From positions 62,001 to 126,000 of the forward strand of contig NZ_JAKSYL010000243.1 in the NCBI RefSeq assembly GCF_022829515.1: 64,000 bases of DNA. Direction: 5' to 3'. This document shows, piece after piece, positions 18,249 to 27,449 of the stretch. Position numbers and translations under genes: made by a program. A model generated the notes under the pieces. It saw nothing but the letters and a program-made list of their open reading frames with translations. It was not told the origin of the DNA and did no database searches. Every line of letters starts with the position of its first letter. Position 1 is the first letter of the stretch. The stretch is from Methylobacterium sp. J-048 (lineage in GTDB: Bacteria; Pseudomonadota; Alphaproteobacteria; Rhizobiales; Beijerinckiaceae).

Positions 18249-20264
18249 ATGGCGGTTATGGACGCGGGCGCCCCGGTGAGCGGGCACAGGCGGGAGATCA
18301 CGGCCCGGGGAATCGTGCTCGGCGCGCTGATCACCATCGTGTTCATGGCCGCCAACATCTATCTCGGCCTCAAGACCGGGATGACCTTCTCGTCCTCGAT
18401 CCCGGCCGCGCTGATCGCGATGGGCGCCCTGCGGCTCGTGGGCGGCGCCGGCATCCTCGAGACCAACATCGTCCAGACCCAGGCCTCGGCGGCCGGCACC
18501 CTGTGCAACGTCATCCTGGTCCTGCCGGGCTTGGTGCTGATCGGGCATTGGCACGGCTTTCCGTTCTGGGAGACGAGCCTGGTCTGCCTGATCGGCGGCT
18601 GGCTCGGCGTCGCGTTCTCGATCCCCCTGCGCCGGGCATTGGTCACGGGTAGCGACCTCCCCTACCCCGAGGGCCTCGCCGCCGCCGAGGTTCTGCGCGC
18701 CGGCCATGCCGAGACCGGCGAGCGCGGCCTCACGACTTTGCTGATCGCCGCGGCCGGCTCCGGCCTCGTCGCCTTCGCCACCAGCGGCCTGCGCATCCTG
18801 GCCGACGGCGTGCTCACGGCTGTGACCCTGGGCGGCGCGGTGTTCAGCATCGGCAGCGGCTTCTCCCTGGCCCTGGTCGGAGTCGGCTACCTGGTCGGGA
18901 TCGGGGCGTGCCTCGCCCTGCTGACCGGGGTGGTGATCGCCTGGGGCGTCATGGTCCCGGTGCTGACCGCCCTGACGCCCCAGCCCGGCCTCTCGCCCGG
19001 GGAGGCGGCGCAGGCCGTCTGGTCGGGGCAGGTCCGGCTCGTCGGCGCCGGCATCATCGCGGTCGGCGGGTTCTGGACTGTGGCGACGCTAATCCGGCCG
19101 ATCGCCCGGAGCATCCGGGCGGCTTTGGCCGCCGGCAATCCCGCGCACGCCGCCGCCCGGCAGGATCGCGACCTGCCGCTGCCCCTGGTCGGCGGGGCCG
19201 CGCTCGCCTTGTGCCTGCCGCTCGGCGCGCTGTTTGCCGGCTTCGCGGCGGATCTCGGGATCGCCGGGCCGATGCTCGCCGCCGTGGTTGCGGCGGGCCT
19301 GGTGTTCTGCCTCGTGTTCGGCGCCGCGATGGCGGCGGTCTGCGGCTACCTCGCCGGCCTCCTCGGCTCCTCGACCAGCCCGATCTCCGGGATCGGCATC
19401 CTCACGGCCATGGTCGGCGCCGCCCTGCTGCCGCTGCTCCTCGGGCCGGCCGACAGCCCGGAGGCCCGGCGCGTCACGGTCGCCTTGGTGCTGCTCGCGG
19501 CCTCGGTGATCATCACCGCCTGCTCCATCGCCAACGACAACCTGCAGGACCTCAAGACCGGCCAGATCGTCGACGCCACGCCCTGGCGCCAGCAGGCCGT
19601 GCTGATCGTCGGCGTCGCCGTCGGGTCGCTGGTGATCGTGCCGCTGCTGTCGCTGCTCTACGGCGCCTACGGCTTCGTCGGGTCCCTCCCCCGCCCCGGC
19701 ATGGACCCGGCCCTGGCGCTCACCGTGCCGCAGGCCTCGCTGGTCACCCAGATCGCCGACGGCATCGTCGCCCGCACCCTGCCCTGGCCGATGCTGCTGA
19801 TCGGCTGCAGCCTCGGCGCCGTGATGGTCGGGCTCGAAGTCGCGCTCAAGCGGCGGGCGTTCAGCTTCCCCGCGCTCACCGTGGGGATCGGCATGTACCT
19901 GCCGCTCTCGGTCGAGATGACCATCGGGCTCGGCGGCCTGCTCGGCTTCCTGTGCACCCGCGCCCTGCGCCGCTGCGGCGCCGATCCCGAGACCCTGGAG
20001 GCCTCCCGCCGCCGGGGCGTGCTGATCGCCTCCGGATTCCTGGTCGGCGAGAGCTTTGTCGGGATCGGCTTGACCGCCGTCGACGCGGCTTCCGGCCGAT
20101 CTTCGACCCTCAGCTTGGTCGGGCCGGATTTCGCCCAAACGGCGATTTGGCTAGGCTCCGCGGTCTTCGCCGCCGGTTTCTTCACAGCGTTCCGGTTCAT
20201 CCGTGGTTCCTTCGCGGTCTCGTCGCGGGGAAGAGCTGTCCGCACCCCCAAATTCCGCGCGTAG
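18249..20264 (+). CDS. OPT-family transporter
   Basis: The 671-residue protein from the ATG at 18249 (GGAGG eight bases upstream) has about 14-16 hydrophobic membrane helices. It begins with ITARGIVLGALITIVFMAANIYLGLKTGMTFSSSIPAAL, the N-terminal signature of prokaryotic OPT transporters. Other family motifs are the NIVQTQASAAGTL box, GSDLPYPEGLAAAEVL, SSTSPISGIGILT and SIANDNLQDLKTGQIVDATPWRQQ. Members take up oligopeptides or metal-siderophore complexes by proton symport. The gene is monocistronic and is followed by tRNA-Met. Confidence 0.92.
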   Translation: MAVMDAGAPVSGHRREITARGIVLGALITIVFMAANIYLGLKTGMTFSSSIPAALIAMGALRLVGGAGILETNIVQTQASAAGTLCNVILVLPGLVLIGHWHGFPFWETSLVCLIGGWLGVAFSIPLRRALVTGSDLPYPEGLAAAEVLRAGHAETGERGLTTLLIAAAGSGLVAFATSGLRILADGVLTAVTLGGAVFSIGSGFSLALVGVGYLVGIGACLALLTGVVIAWGVMVPVLTALTPQPGLSPGEAAQAVWSGQVRLVGAGIIAVGGFWTVATLIRPIARSIRAALAAGNPAHAAARQDRDLPLPLVGGAALALCLPLGALFAGFAADLGIAGPMLAAVVAAGLVFCLVFGAAMAAVCGYLAGLLGSSTSPISGIGILTAMVGAALLPLLLGPADSPEARRVTVALVLLAASVIITACSIANDNLQDLKTGQIVDATPWRQQAVLIVGVAVGSLVIVPLLSLLYGAYGFVGSLPRPGMDPALALTVPQASLVTQIADGIVARTLPWPMLLIGCSLGAVMVGLEVALKRRAFSFPALTVGIGMYLPLSVEMTIGLGGLLGFLCTRALRRCGADPETLEASRRRGVLIASGFLVGESFVGIGLTAVDAASGRSSTLSLVGPDFAQTAIWLGSAVFAAGFFTAFRFIRGSFAVSSRGRAVRTPKFRA

Positions 20265-20269
20265 AACCG

Positions 20270-20299
20270 TTGACAGCCCGCGCCCGCCCTCCCTATACC
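20270..20299 (+). promoter_or_regulatory. Sigma-70-type promoter of tRNA-Met
   Basis: TTGACA at 20270-20275 and TATACC at 20294-20299 are separated by 18 bases and lie 42 bases upstream of the tRNA, directly after the OPT gene stop. Confidence 0.65.
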
Positions 20300-20340
20300 C
20301 CGCCCGCTGGTCGCAGCCTTCCGGGGCCTGCGCGGCTTGT

Positions 20341-20417
20341 GGCGGGGTAGCTCAGCTGGTTAGAGCAGAGGAATCATAATCCTTGTGTCGGGGGTTCAAA
20401 TCCCTCCCTCGCTACCA
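20341..20417 (+). tRNA. tRNA-Met (anticodon CAU), elongator type
   Basis: A complete cloverleaf of 77 bases with encoded CCA. The acceptor is GGCGGGG paired with CCTCGCT (two G-U pairs); the D stem is GCTC/GAGC; the anticodon arm is GAGGA-ATCATAA-TCCTT with CAT at the anticodon; the T arm is GGGGG-TTCAAAT-CCCTC. The paired first acceptor position and the lack of three G-C pairs in the anticodon stem favour elongator over initiator tRNA-Met. A lysidine-modified tRNA-Ile2 is less likely. Confidence 0.93.
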
Positions 20418-20898
20418 TTGATTTTATTGAGCTATTCGGCGCTGCGAACGAATTAAGTAGTGAGTCCGCACCGACTTGGTACTGCAGTTGTCGATGTGCG
20501 TGGACCACTCGAGATCCATTGCTTCGCGCGGGTGTTTTCACTCCTTCAGCTCAATTGACCATCATTCGGAACCCGCTCCAACGGCGGTGGGTACGTCGGC
20601 CGCCCGCGAGCTTACGGCATCAGGCAGGTCGCATCGGCACTTTCCGCTCGTCCCGTTTTCCAAATTGGATACGACGGTTCGATTCCCTCCGTCTCGCCAC
20701 TGATGTGGCGGAAGCACTTGTTGTAGCTTGATAAATCGAAACGCCGGGTACGCCCTGCCCACGTTTCGCCCCACATTTTAAAGCGGCTTGTACCGGCTCA
20801 TACCGGACACCAATGGACGATGTGGCTTCGCGCGCGCGACTGTGAACCCTGCCGCTCGCTTCATCATGTCCGATATCGCTGAGAGCTACTTCTGCAGC
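20418..20898 (+). other. Intergenic region downstream of tRNA-Met
   Basis: No supported gene. A tRNA-3'-end-like string (GGTTCGATTCCCTCCGTCTC at 20675-20694, followed by GCCACT) stands without a matching 5' half. It may be the scar of an integration at a tRNA-like gene or coincidence. Confidence 0.35.
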
Positions 20899-21747
20899 TC
20901 AGCCGGGGTGAGGACCCATGCGGCGGCGGTCATGCTCGATCGCGAACACATGGCTGTAGAGGTTGGCCACCCAGCTCCGCCCCTCGACCGTCAGATCAAG
21001 AAAGCGAACCGCGTCGCCGATGACTGGCTCGATCTTGCCCCAGAAGAACGCCGGATACCGCTCCGCGAGGTCGGCCGGGCTGGCATAGCCGAGCTGGTCG
21101 TCGAGGCCGACCTCGGCGAACTCGTGGAACAATGCGTTCAACTTGCGCGGATAGAGCGGATCACCGAGTTGCCCGATCAGGTCCGCCGCACGCATCAAGC
21201 CGGCTTCGGTCCCGGTCTCTCGGTGCTCATCGTCCGCGGGCACGGGGAAACGAGTCAACTCGATGGCCCGCATCACGCGCTGCGCATCGACAAGATCATG
21301 CGTGCCGAAGCGCTCCTGCACCGCCAGCTTCGAGCGTTCGATGTGGTAGGGCGCCAAAGCCGCGTCCGAGGCACCCCGCGGCAAACCGACGGTGGCGCCC
21401 TGCGCGTCGATGACGAAGGCGTTCGCCCGGTCACCTGAGCAGACACCGCGCACGTAGCCAATGTCGTGGTACAGGGCCGCCAGGATCATGTGCAGCCAGT
21501 CCTCCGGCGTGATGCCCTTGTCGAGGAACCGGCCGCGCAGGATGTCCTGAGCCACGAGGGTGACGAGGGCGGTGTGGTCGCCGTCGTGGTAGAGCGCATC
21601 GCTGCCGACGATACGCTCGATGGTCAGACGTGCGGACGCCTCGATCACCTCGGCGAAACGCGGTTCACGACTGCCGAAGGTGCGCTGGTAGGTGAGCGCG
21701 AGGTGCTCGCCCAGCGCGTCGGCCAGCATCTTCGTCACGTCGAACAT
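20899..21747 (-). CDS. HD-domain metal-dependent hydrolase
   Basis: The 282-residue protein from the ATG at 21747 has the HD-superfamily metal ligands: a first His-rich ALYHDGDHTALVTLVA near residue 68, then the HD pair in AALYHDIGYVRG near residue 110, with further His and Asp residues (LYPRKLNALFHEF) downstream. It is predicted to be soluble. HD hydrolases cleave phosphomonoesters, phosphodiesters or nucleotides; this one lacks GGDEF, RelA or response-regulator domains, so its substrate is unknown. It is followed by IS relics rather than functional partners. Confidence 0.75.
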   Translation of the reverse strand: MFDVTKMLADALGEHLALTYQRTFGSREPRFAEVIEASARLTIERIVGSDALYHDGDHTALVTLVAQDILRGRFLDKGITPEDWLHMILAALYHDIGYVRGVCSGDRANAFVIDAQGATVGLPRGASDAALAPYHIERSKLAVQERFGTHDLVDAQRVMRAIELTRFPVPADDEHRETGTEAGLMRAADLIGQLGDPLYPRKLNALFHEFAEVGLDDQLGYASPADLAERYPAFFWGKIEPVIGDAVRFLDLTVEGRSWVANLYSHVFAIEHDRRRMGPHPG

Positions 21748-21914
21748 GCCTGGTCTCTCACAAATCGAGCAAACGCCTATACGGCCTGCGGTGTCGATCA
21801 GCTTCATGGCAGACCGGGCACGAGGCCAAGACGATCCACCGTCTGCTGGAGATCGACCCGAAGTGGCCTGCCCCCGTTCGGTGGCCCAGGTTCGAAGTTA
21901 GGGTCTGGACTCGA

Positions 21915-22030
21915 TCAGCACCAGAAGGCGATGACAGCTGCCAGGGCTAAGGCCGAGGCGTAGTTGCGAGCGAGCTTATCGTAGCGGGTTGCGATCCGGC
22001 GGAAGTCCTTAAGGCGGTTGAAGATCGCCA
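21915..22030 (-). mobile_element. IS5-family transposase C-terminal relic
   Basis: Minus-strand translation gives FNRLKDFRRIATRYDKLARN then YASALALAAVIAFWC and a stop at 21915. This is the well-known C-terminus of IS5/IS427-type transposases. Nothing upstream of it survives; it abuts a hairpin repeat and an IS3-type fragment. Confidence 0.8.
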
Positions 22031-22055
22031 TCGTCCTGAGCCTGTCGAAGGACGA
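22031..22055 (+). repeat. Hairpin repeat, copy 1 (at junction of two IS relics)
   Basis: TCGTCCT and AGGACGA form a 7-bp stem around the 11-base loop GAGCCTGTCGA. Two further copies with the same loop lie at 27233 and 27450. It resembles short palindromic interspersed (REP-like) elements. Confidence 0.7.
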
Positions 22056-22194
22056 TGCGCCAGCGGTAATACCTACCTTCCGTCACCTCGATAGACCGGA
22101 TTGCCTCGGCTACCTTACGACCCTGCGAGACCAAAACGTCAACTTGGCGCAGCTTGGCAACAATCTCTTCAGCCGTATGCTTGTTCCGTCCCAT
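22056..22194 (-). mobile_element. IS3-family OrfA N-terminal relic
   Basis: From the ATG at 22194 the minus strand reads MGRNKHTAEEIVAKLRQVDV then EGRYYRWR, typical of the HTH protein OrfA of IS3-group elements. It breaks off exactly at the hairpin repeat, after about 45 residues; OrfB is missing. The probable left end of the element lies near 22250. Confidence 0.75.
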
Positions 22195-22441
22195 GAAGAC
22201 ATCCTCCACATGGCTCAAAGCCATGCCTCAGGGAGGACCGCTTCTCAGGGGGCAGGCCAGTTTGCCGATCCGGTCATCAATCAGCTGCGTGAAATTCGCC
22301 CCACAATCAGATCTGGTGTTGATTTCTTCCTATTGGGTCTTGTCAGCTTCCAAGAACTGTTGAGCTACGTGACGTCGACGAGGATGAGCCGAATGCTGAA
22401 CGTCCGCTTCTGGGCAGGCGGCCAGCCTCTGCTTATGGCGC

Positions 22442-23428
22442 TCACCCGCCGACTGAGGCATCGACTGCCGGAGCAGTGAGATTTTCTGCCGCGATCGCTC
22501 CCCTCAGCCAGGCCTCGAACGGGCCTGCCAGTGACCCGCGCTTCACACCGCGTGGTTTGACAAGGAAGTACGACGTCGTCTCCACCTCGAATGCATGATC
22601 CCTGAAGGGAGCGATCAGCCGACCGTCACGGAGTTCATCCGCCGCCAGGACCTCGCTCTCCAGAACGACGCCGAGGCCAGCAACCGCAGCTTCCACCGCC
22701 ATCACTGAACGGTCCAGCCACATCTCGTTGCGCGGGCGTAGGTCCCGTTCTCCGACACGTCGCAGGTAGTGCGCCCACGTCAACGCGTTGGCGGAATGGA
22801 TCAGGGTCGTGGTCGCGAGGTCTCGCGGTGTGTACAGCCCAACCGAATCGGCGAGGGAGGGACTGCACAGTGGGCGCAGCCGCTCGATCAGGAGCGGCTC
22901 GACGCGCAGAGCCGTCTGCGGCGGTCGGCCGTAGGTGATGGCGAGATCGAATCGCTCCGTCTCGATGTCGTCGCGATCCGACAACGTCGACAGACGGATC
23001 CGCGCCTCGGGGTGGGAATGGAGGAAATCCGGCAGCCTAGGCTGCAACCATTTCGCCGCGAAGCTAGGCCCCGATGCGATGACAAGGGGCTCGTGCTGGG
23101 ATTGTGGGGCGACCCGTTCCGTTGCACCTGCGATGACGCCGAAGGCGTGTTCGATCTCGGCGGCGTAAGTCCTGCCCGCCTCCGTCAGGAAGGCACGGCC
23201 CGCCCGCCGTCGGAACAGCGGCAGGCCGAGAAAGTCCTCGAGCTGCTGAACCTGATGGCTGATCGCCGAAGGCGTGACGCCCAGTTCCTCGGCGCCTTTC
23301 GCGAAGCTGCCGTGCCGGGCGGCGGCTTCAAACGCCGCGAGCGCCCGCAGCGGCGGCGTCCTGCGTCGCCCCGGGTCTGTCGGTGAGCCAGCCTCAGCGG
23401 CCGATGAGTTTTTTGCGTTGGCGCGCAT
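22442..23428 (-). CDS. LysR-family transcriptional regulator (GcvA/DgdR-like)
   Basis: The 328-residue protein from the ATG at 23428 (GGAGG six bases upstream) has a winged HTH at about residues 25-85: LRALAAFEAAARHGSFAKGA, then LGVTPSAISHQVQQLEDFLG and LFRRRAGRAFLTEAG. A LysR substrate-binding domain follows, with VIASGPSFAAKWLQPRLPDF as in GcvA-type regulators. It is divergent from a 2,2-dialkylglycine decarboxylase-like gene (119-bp gap), the same arrangement as dgdR-dgdA of Burkholderia. It therefore probably regulates that gene in response to the amino-acid substrate. Confidence 0.88.
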   Translation of the reverse strand: MRANAKNSSAAEAGSPTDPGRRRTPPLRALAAFEAAARHGSFAKGAEELGVTPSAISHQVQQLEDFLGLPLFRRRAGRAFLTEAGRTYAAEIEHAFGVIAGATERVAPQSQHEPLVIASGPSFAAKWLQPRLPDFLHSHPEARIRLSTLSDRDDIETERFDLAITYGRPPQTALRVEPLLIERLRPLCSPSLADSVGLYTPRDLATTTLIHSANALTWAHYLRRVGERDLRPRNEMWLDRSVMAVEAAVAGLGVVLESEVLAADELRDGRLIAPFRDHAFEVETTSYFLVKPRGVKRGSLAGPFEAWLRGAIAAENLTAPAVDASVGG

Positions 23429-23547
23429 CGGCACCTCCGACCTAACCGTACTGCCGACACCACGCAACGCCGGTGCCGGAACCAAGGCCGCAACGAGCGC
23501 TGCTTCGGAGTCGGCTCGACTCCGGCACCCTGCCGATGGAGCGGACG

Positions 23548-24870
23548 ATGAGCGGATCCCTTGAGGCGGCAGCTAAGGACCATCTGGTCCGCTACGGCGG
23601 CGATACCTTCCCGAACCTCTTCACGAAAGCCCGGGGCACCGTCGTCACTGACAGCCAGGGACGGGAATACCTGGATTTCACCTCCGGCCAGATGTGCGCC
23701 ACGATCGGTCACAACCATCCCGCCATCGTCGAGGCGGTCCACCGGGCCGGGGAGAAGGCGTTCCACTTCTTCAGCGGGATGATTCCGGAAGTGGTGGCCG
23801 AGCTCGCCCAGGTGCTGGCCCGCGACTGGCTGCCCGGCGACCTCACGAAGACGATCTTCGTCAACACCGGCTCCGAGGCGACCGAGGTCGCCCTTCGCAT
23901 GGCCAAGATGTACACTGGCGGGTACGAGGTCCTGGCTCTCGGCGGTTCGTGGCACGGCATCACCGGCGGCGCGAGCTCCGTCTCGATGGCCAGCGACCGC
24001 AAGGGCTACGGCGTGCCCGCACCCGGCGTGTTCGTCATCCCCGAACCCAACGCTTACCGCCCCTACTTTCCGGGGATGGACGAGGAGGCGGCGGCGCTCG
24101 CCAACCTCGATCTCGCGCTGAAGCTCTACGACATGCAGTCGGCGGGCAAGGGCGCCGCGATCATCGTCGAGCCGGTGATCAGCGCGGGCGGCGTGCTGGT
24201 GCCGCCGCGTTCGTTCCTGGTCGCCCTCAGACAGGCTGCCGATGCCCGCGGCATGCTGCTGATCTTCGACGAGGCGCAGACCGCCTTCGGTCGGATCGGC
24301 ACGCGCACCGGAGCCGAGCACTTCGACGTCGTGCCGGACATCATGACGATGTCGAAGACGCTGGGCGGCGGCCTGCCGCTCGCGGCCGTCGCGACCACCG
24401 CCGCGATCGAGGCGGACATCTACGAGAAGCACTTCACTTACTACACCAGCCACGTTTCCGACCCGCTTACCGCCGAGGTCGGCCTCGCGGTTCTGAAGGT
24501 GATCGAGCAGGAAAAGCTCGTCGACCGGGCCAACGCGATGGGCGCTTATCTGCGCGGCCGGTTCGAAGACCTGCAGCAGCGCTACGAGGTGATCGGCGAC
24601 GTGCGTGGGCTCGGCCTGCTCATCGGGGTCGAACTGGTGACGGATCGGGTGTCGCGCAGCCCGGCGCATGCGCTCGGCGCTCTGACCACGCGCAAGTGCT
24701 TCGAGAAAGGCTTGAGCATGAACATCCGTCGCCGGCCCGAACGCGGCTCGGTCTGGCGGATCGCCCCCCCGCTCACAGTCTCCACCAATGAGATCGACCG
24801 GGCCGTCGAGATCCTCGAGGCGGCGCTGCGCGAGAGCCTCGACGAGATCGCGGCCGGCGGCACCGCCTGA
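23548..24870 (+). CDS. 2,2-dialkylglycine decarboxylase-like PLP enzyme (class III aminotransferase)
   Basis: A 440-residue class III PLP enzyme. I chose the ATG at 23548 because GGAG lies six bases upstream, though an in-frame ATG exists at 23536. Features matching dialkylglycine decarboxylase are LDFTSGQMCATIGHNHP (Gln48), HFFSGMIPEVV, NTGSEATEVALRMAK, SWHGITGG with Trp135, IFDEAQTAFGRIG with Asp241, the PLP lysine K270 in MTMSKTLGGG, and Arg in SVWRIAPPLTVS. The enzyme decarboxylates 2,2-dialkylglycines (such as 2-aminoisobutyrate) and transaminates pyruvate. The divergent LysR gene supports the call; an ordinary omega-transaminase is the alternative. Confidence 0.82.
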   Translation: MSGSLEAAAKDHLVRYGGDTFPNLFTKARGTVVTDSQGREYLDFTSGQMCATIGHNHPAIVEAVHRAGEKAFHFFSGMIPEVVAELAQVLARDWLPGDLTKTIFVNTGSEATEVALRMAKMYTGGYEVLALGGSWHGITGGASSVSMASDRKGYGVPAPGVFVIPEPNAYRPYFPGMDEEAAALANLDLALKLYDMQSAGKGAAIIVEPVISAGGVLVPPRSFLVALRQAADARGMLLIFDEAQTAFGRIGTRTGAEHFDVVPDIMTMSKTLGGGLPLAAVATTAAIEADIYEKHFTYYTSHVSDPLTAEVGLAVLKVIEQEKLVDRANAMGAYLRGRFEDLQQRYEVIGDVRGLGLLIGVELVTDRVSRSPAHALGALTTRKCFEKGLSMNIRRRPERGSVWRIAPPLTVSTNEIDRAVEILEAALRESLDEIAAGGTA

Positions 24871-24883
24871 AGGCGAGCGCCTT
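24870..24883 (+). terminator. Short hairpin after PLP enzyme gene
   Basis: AAGGCG and CGCCTT, separated by two bases, overlap the stop codon and run into TTTA. It could weakly terminate or stabilise the transcript ahead of the binding-protein gene. Confidence 0.3.
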
Positions 24884-24917
24884 TAGATCCAATGTCCTGT
24901 CGCCTGGAGACGCCCTC

Positions 24918-25826
24918 ATGACGCCCAAGCTCGCGTGTGCTCTCCGTCCGGCCCTGTCAGCCCTCGCGATCGTCTCCGGCCTCGGGGCGGCGATCGCTGC
25001 AAGCCCGACGCTCGAGAAGATCCGGTCCTCGGGCACACTGACATTGGGCTATCGCGAGGCGTCGATCCCGTTCTCCTATCTCGGTCCGGATCAGAAGCCT
25101 GTCGGGATGTCGCTCGATCTCTGCGCCGCTGTGGCGCAGCGGGTCCGAACAGAGCTCAAGCTGCCGGAGCTGAAGACCGCCTTCGTCGCGGTGAACGCCT
25201 CGAACCGGATCCCACTTCTCCAGAACGGCACGGTGGATATCGAGTGCGGCAGCACGACGAACACCGCCGAGCGGCAGAAGCAGGTCGCCTTCTCCGTCGC
25301 GACCTTCGTCAGCCAGCCGCGCTGGCTTACCCTGCGGGCGTCCGGGATCGCAGATGTGCACGGCTTACGGGGCCGCACGGTGGTGATCACGCAGGGCTCG
25401 CTCAACATGCTTCTGGCGCAGAAGCTGAACGCCGCGGACGGTCTCGATCTGACGATTCTCCAGGCGCGCGACCACGCTGAGTCGCTGCTGATGCTGCGCA
25501 CCGGCCGAGCGGCGGCGTGGTGCGAGGACGATGTTCTACTCGCTGGCGCACGGGCGACGGCCTTGGATCCTAAAGCGTTAGCGTTCCTGCCAGCGTCGCC
25601 CGGCGCCAACTACTACTACGGCCTCATGCTCGCGCGCGACGATCCTGAGTTCAAAGCGCTCGTCGATGGAGCCTTGAAGGCGCAGATGGCCTCCGGCACC
25701 TTCGCCAAGCTGTACGAGCAGTGGTTCCTCAACTCAATTCCACCGGCCGGACAGAACCTGGACCTGCCGATGAGCGAAGCGCTGCAGTTCCGCGTGAGGA
25801 ACCCGAGCGACGCACTGAAACCCTGA
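24918..25826 (+). CDS. Amino-acid ABC transporter substrate-binding protein (GltI-like)
   Basis: The 302-residue exported protein has a signal peptide (about residues 1-27, GLGAAIAAS) and a bacterial SBP family 3 fold: TLEKIRSSGTLTLGYREASIPFSYL, the Asp/Glu-rich DIECGSTTNTAERQKQVAFS characteristic of glutamate/aspartate binders, and RTVVITQGSLNMLL. It lies 47 bp after the dialkylglycine decarboxylase-like gene on the same strand and may bind the substrate or product amino acid. No permease or ATPase gene follows; the downstream DNA is IS debris, so the rest of a transporter operon may have been lost. Confidence 0.87.
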   Translation: MTPKLACALRPALSALAIVSGLGAAIAASPTLEKIRSSGTLTLGYREASIPFSYLGPDQKPVGMSLDLCAAVAQRVRTELKLPELKTAFVAVNASNRIPLLQNGTVDIECGSTTNTAERQKQVAFSVATFVSQPRWLTLRASGIADVHGLRGRTVVITQGSLNMLLAQKLNAADGLDLTILQARDHAESLLMLRTGRAAAWCEDDVLLAGARATALDPKALAFLPASPGANYYYGLMLARDDPEFKALVDGALKAQMASGTFAKLYEQWFLNSIPPAGQNLDLPMSEALQFRVRNPSDALKP

Positions 25827-25963
25827 GTGTAAGATCCGACCAGACCGTGCAGATGAAAATCTGGTTTCGGGCCGGTCACCAAAGTCCGATTATGGCACGC
25901 TGCAGCGGGGGCGAATCGCCATTTGGAGAGGGATGCTGATGGCTCCTCGAATGGAGTACCATC

Positions 25964-26581
25964 ATGTCAGCGACGATAGAGGCTACGCGCCGGCCCTGGA
26001 ACCTCGGGCGCCCCATCGGCCCCAAGCCGTCGTTCAAGCCTAAGCGCATCTGGGCCATCCGCACTCGTCTGCAGCACGAGGGCCGCACACGCGACCTCCT
26101 CCTTTTCAACACTGCAATCGACAGCAAGCTGCGCAGCTGCGACCTCGTCAGCCTGCGCGTGCCGATGTCCACCTTGGCGACGGCGTTCGCCTACGCACTA
26201 CCATCGTGCAACAGAAGACCGGACGACCAGTCCCGTTCGAGCTGACCGAAACGACCCGTGAGACGCTGGCGGCTTGGCTCAAGCTGCGCGAGCTTCGTAC
26301 GAGTGACTGGCTCTTCCCGAACCGTAGCCGGCCGGGCGAGCACCTCACGACGCGAGTATGGGAGGCTCGTCGATGAGTGGGTGGCGCTGATTGGCCTTGA
26401 CCCGGCAGGCTATGGAACACACAGCCTGCCCCGGACGAAGGTGGCACTGACCTACCGGGGGACGGGCAACTTGCAGGCCTGCCAGTTGCTGCTGGGGCAT
26501 ACGCAGCTCGAAAGCACGGTGCGCTACCTCAGCATAAAAGCAGATGACGCGCTGATGATGTCCGAGCCGACCGACATCTAA
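25964..26581 (+). pseudogene. Tyrosine recombinase/integrase, frameshifted
   Basis: The region encodes a short tyrosine recombinase in three pieces. The first frame gives RRPWNLGRPIGPKPSFKPKR then LFNTAIDSKLRSCDLVSLRV. A one-base loss at about 26160 shifts to TTIVQQKTGRPVPFELTETT then DWLFPNRSRPGEHL. A two-base loss at about 26355 shifts to YGRLVDEWVALIGLDP, LLLGHTQLESTVRYLS and the stop at 26581. The catalytic box reads HSLPRTK, where the family has HxxR (HSLRRTK), so the catalytic Arg is lost as well. The Tyr in VRYLS and the LGH box remain. Such solitary recombinases are common among IS elements in rhizobia and methylobacteria. Confidence 0.82.
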
Positions 26582-26687
26582 CGATCACCGCGGCGGCGTC
26601 GAAGGCCGCTGCACCCAGGTCTGACCTGACCCGCTGGCTTTGGACCGGGCTGATTGAGAGGATCAGCCTGGACCAAAGGAGTTGGGG

Positions 26688-26989
26688 ATGAAGCGAGGAC
26701 AGAGGTCGAGCGCGGAACAGGTCGTTCTGACGCTGCGCCAGAACGAGGTGCAGACGGCGCAAGGCAAGAGCATCGCCGTCGCGTGCAAGAGACGAATGTC
26801 TCGGAGCAAGGCGACTACCGCTGGCGTAAGGAGTACGGCGGTCTGAAGGTCGATCAGGCCAGGAAAATGAAAGATCTGAAGCGGGAGAACACACGGCTTC
26901 GTCGGATCGCGGCGGACCTCTCTTTGGAGAATCAGGTTCTGGCGGACGTCGCCTCGGGACCCGAAGGGCAACGCCAGCAAAACTTGTAG
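26688..26989 (+). pseudogene. IS3 OrfA, frameshifted
   Basis: The start at 26688 reads MKRGQRSSAEQVVLTLRQNE then GKSIAVACKR. The continuation lies in another frame: ETNVSEQGDYRWRKEYGGLK, a leucine-zipper region (MKDLKRENTRLRRIAADLSL) and LENQVLADVAS. OrfA normally supplies the HTH and zipper of the OrfAB transposase. One indel near 26795 explains the break. Confidence 0.8.
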
Positions 26990-27232
26990 CCCCCGAGCGA
27001 CGCAGGCAGGCGGTCGACGGCATTCGGGAGACGTACGGTCTCTCGAAACGTCAAGCCTGCCGGATCGTCGGCCAGCACCGGGGCACGCAGCGCTCCGTGC
27101 CCCCCGTGCCGGCCGACGAGGATGGGCTGACCCGAGCCATCGTTGCCCTGGCGTCCGCGAACGGGCGCTATGGCTACCGCCGTGTCACCGCGCTGCTGCA
27201 GGCGGACGGCTGGCAGGTGAGCAAGGACCGGG

Positions 27233-27259
27233 TTCATGGTTCGACAGGCTCACCATGAG
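27233..27259 (-). repeat. Hairpin repeat, copy 2 (inside IS3 OrfB)
   Basis: TCATGGT and ACCATGA form the stem around TCGACAGGCTC, the reverse complement of the loop of copy 1. It interrupts the transposase frame after WQVSKDRV. Confidence 0.7.
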
Positions 27260-27449
27260 GGCTTCTGGCGTCGCGAGGGGCTGAAGGTCCCCAGCCGACA
27301 TAAGCTCCGCAGGCGCCTGTGGCTGAACGACGGCTCGGGCAAACGCCTGCGGCCGCTCCACCGCAACCCCGTCTGGAGCTTGGACTTCGTACAGGCCCAG
27401 ACCCATGACGGCCGGAGCCTGCGCATCCTGACGCTGATCGACGACCTCA

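Noticed and set aside
20675-20700. tRNA or tmRNA 3'-end-like sequence (GGTTCGATTCCCTCCGTCTC)
   Set aside because: No matching 5' acceptor strand or cloverleaf was found upstream, so no RNA gene is called.
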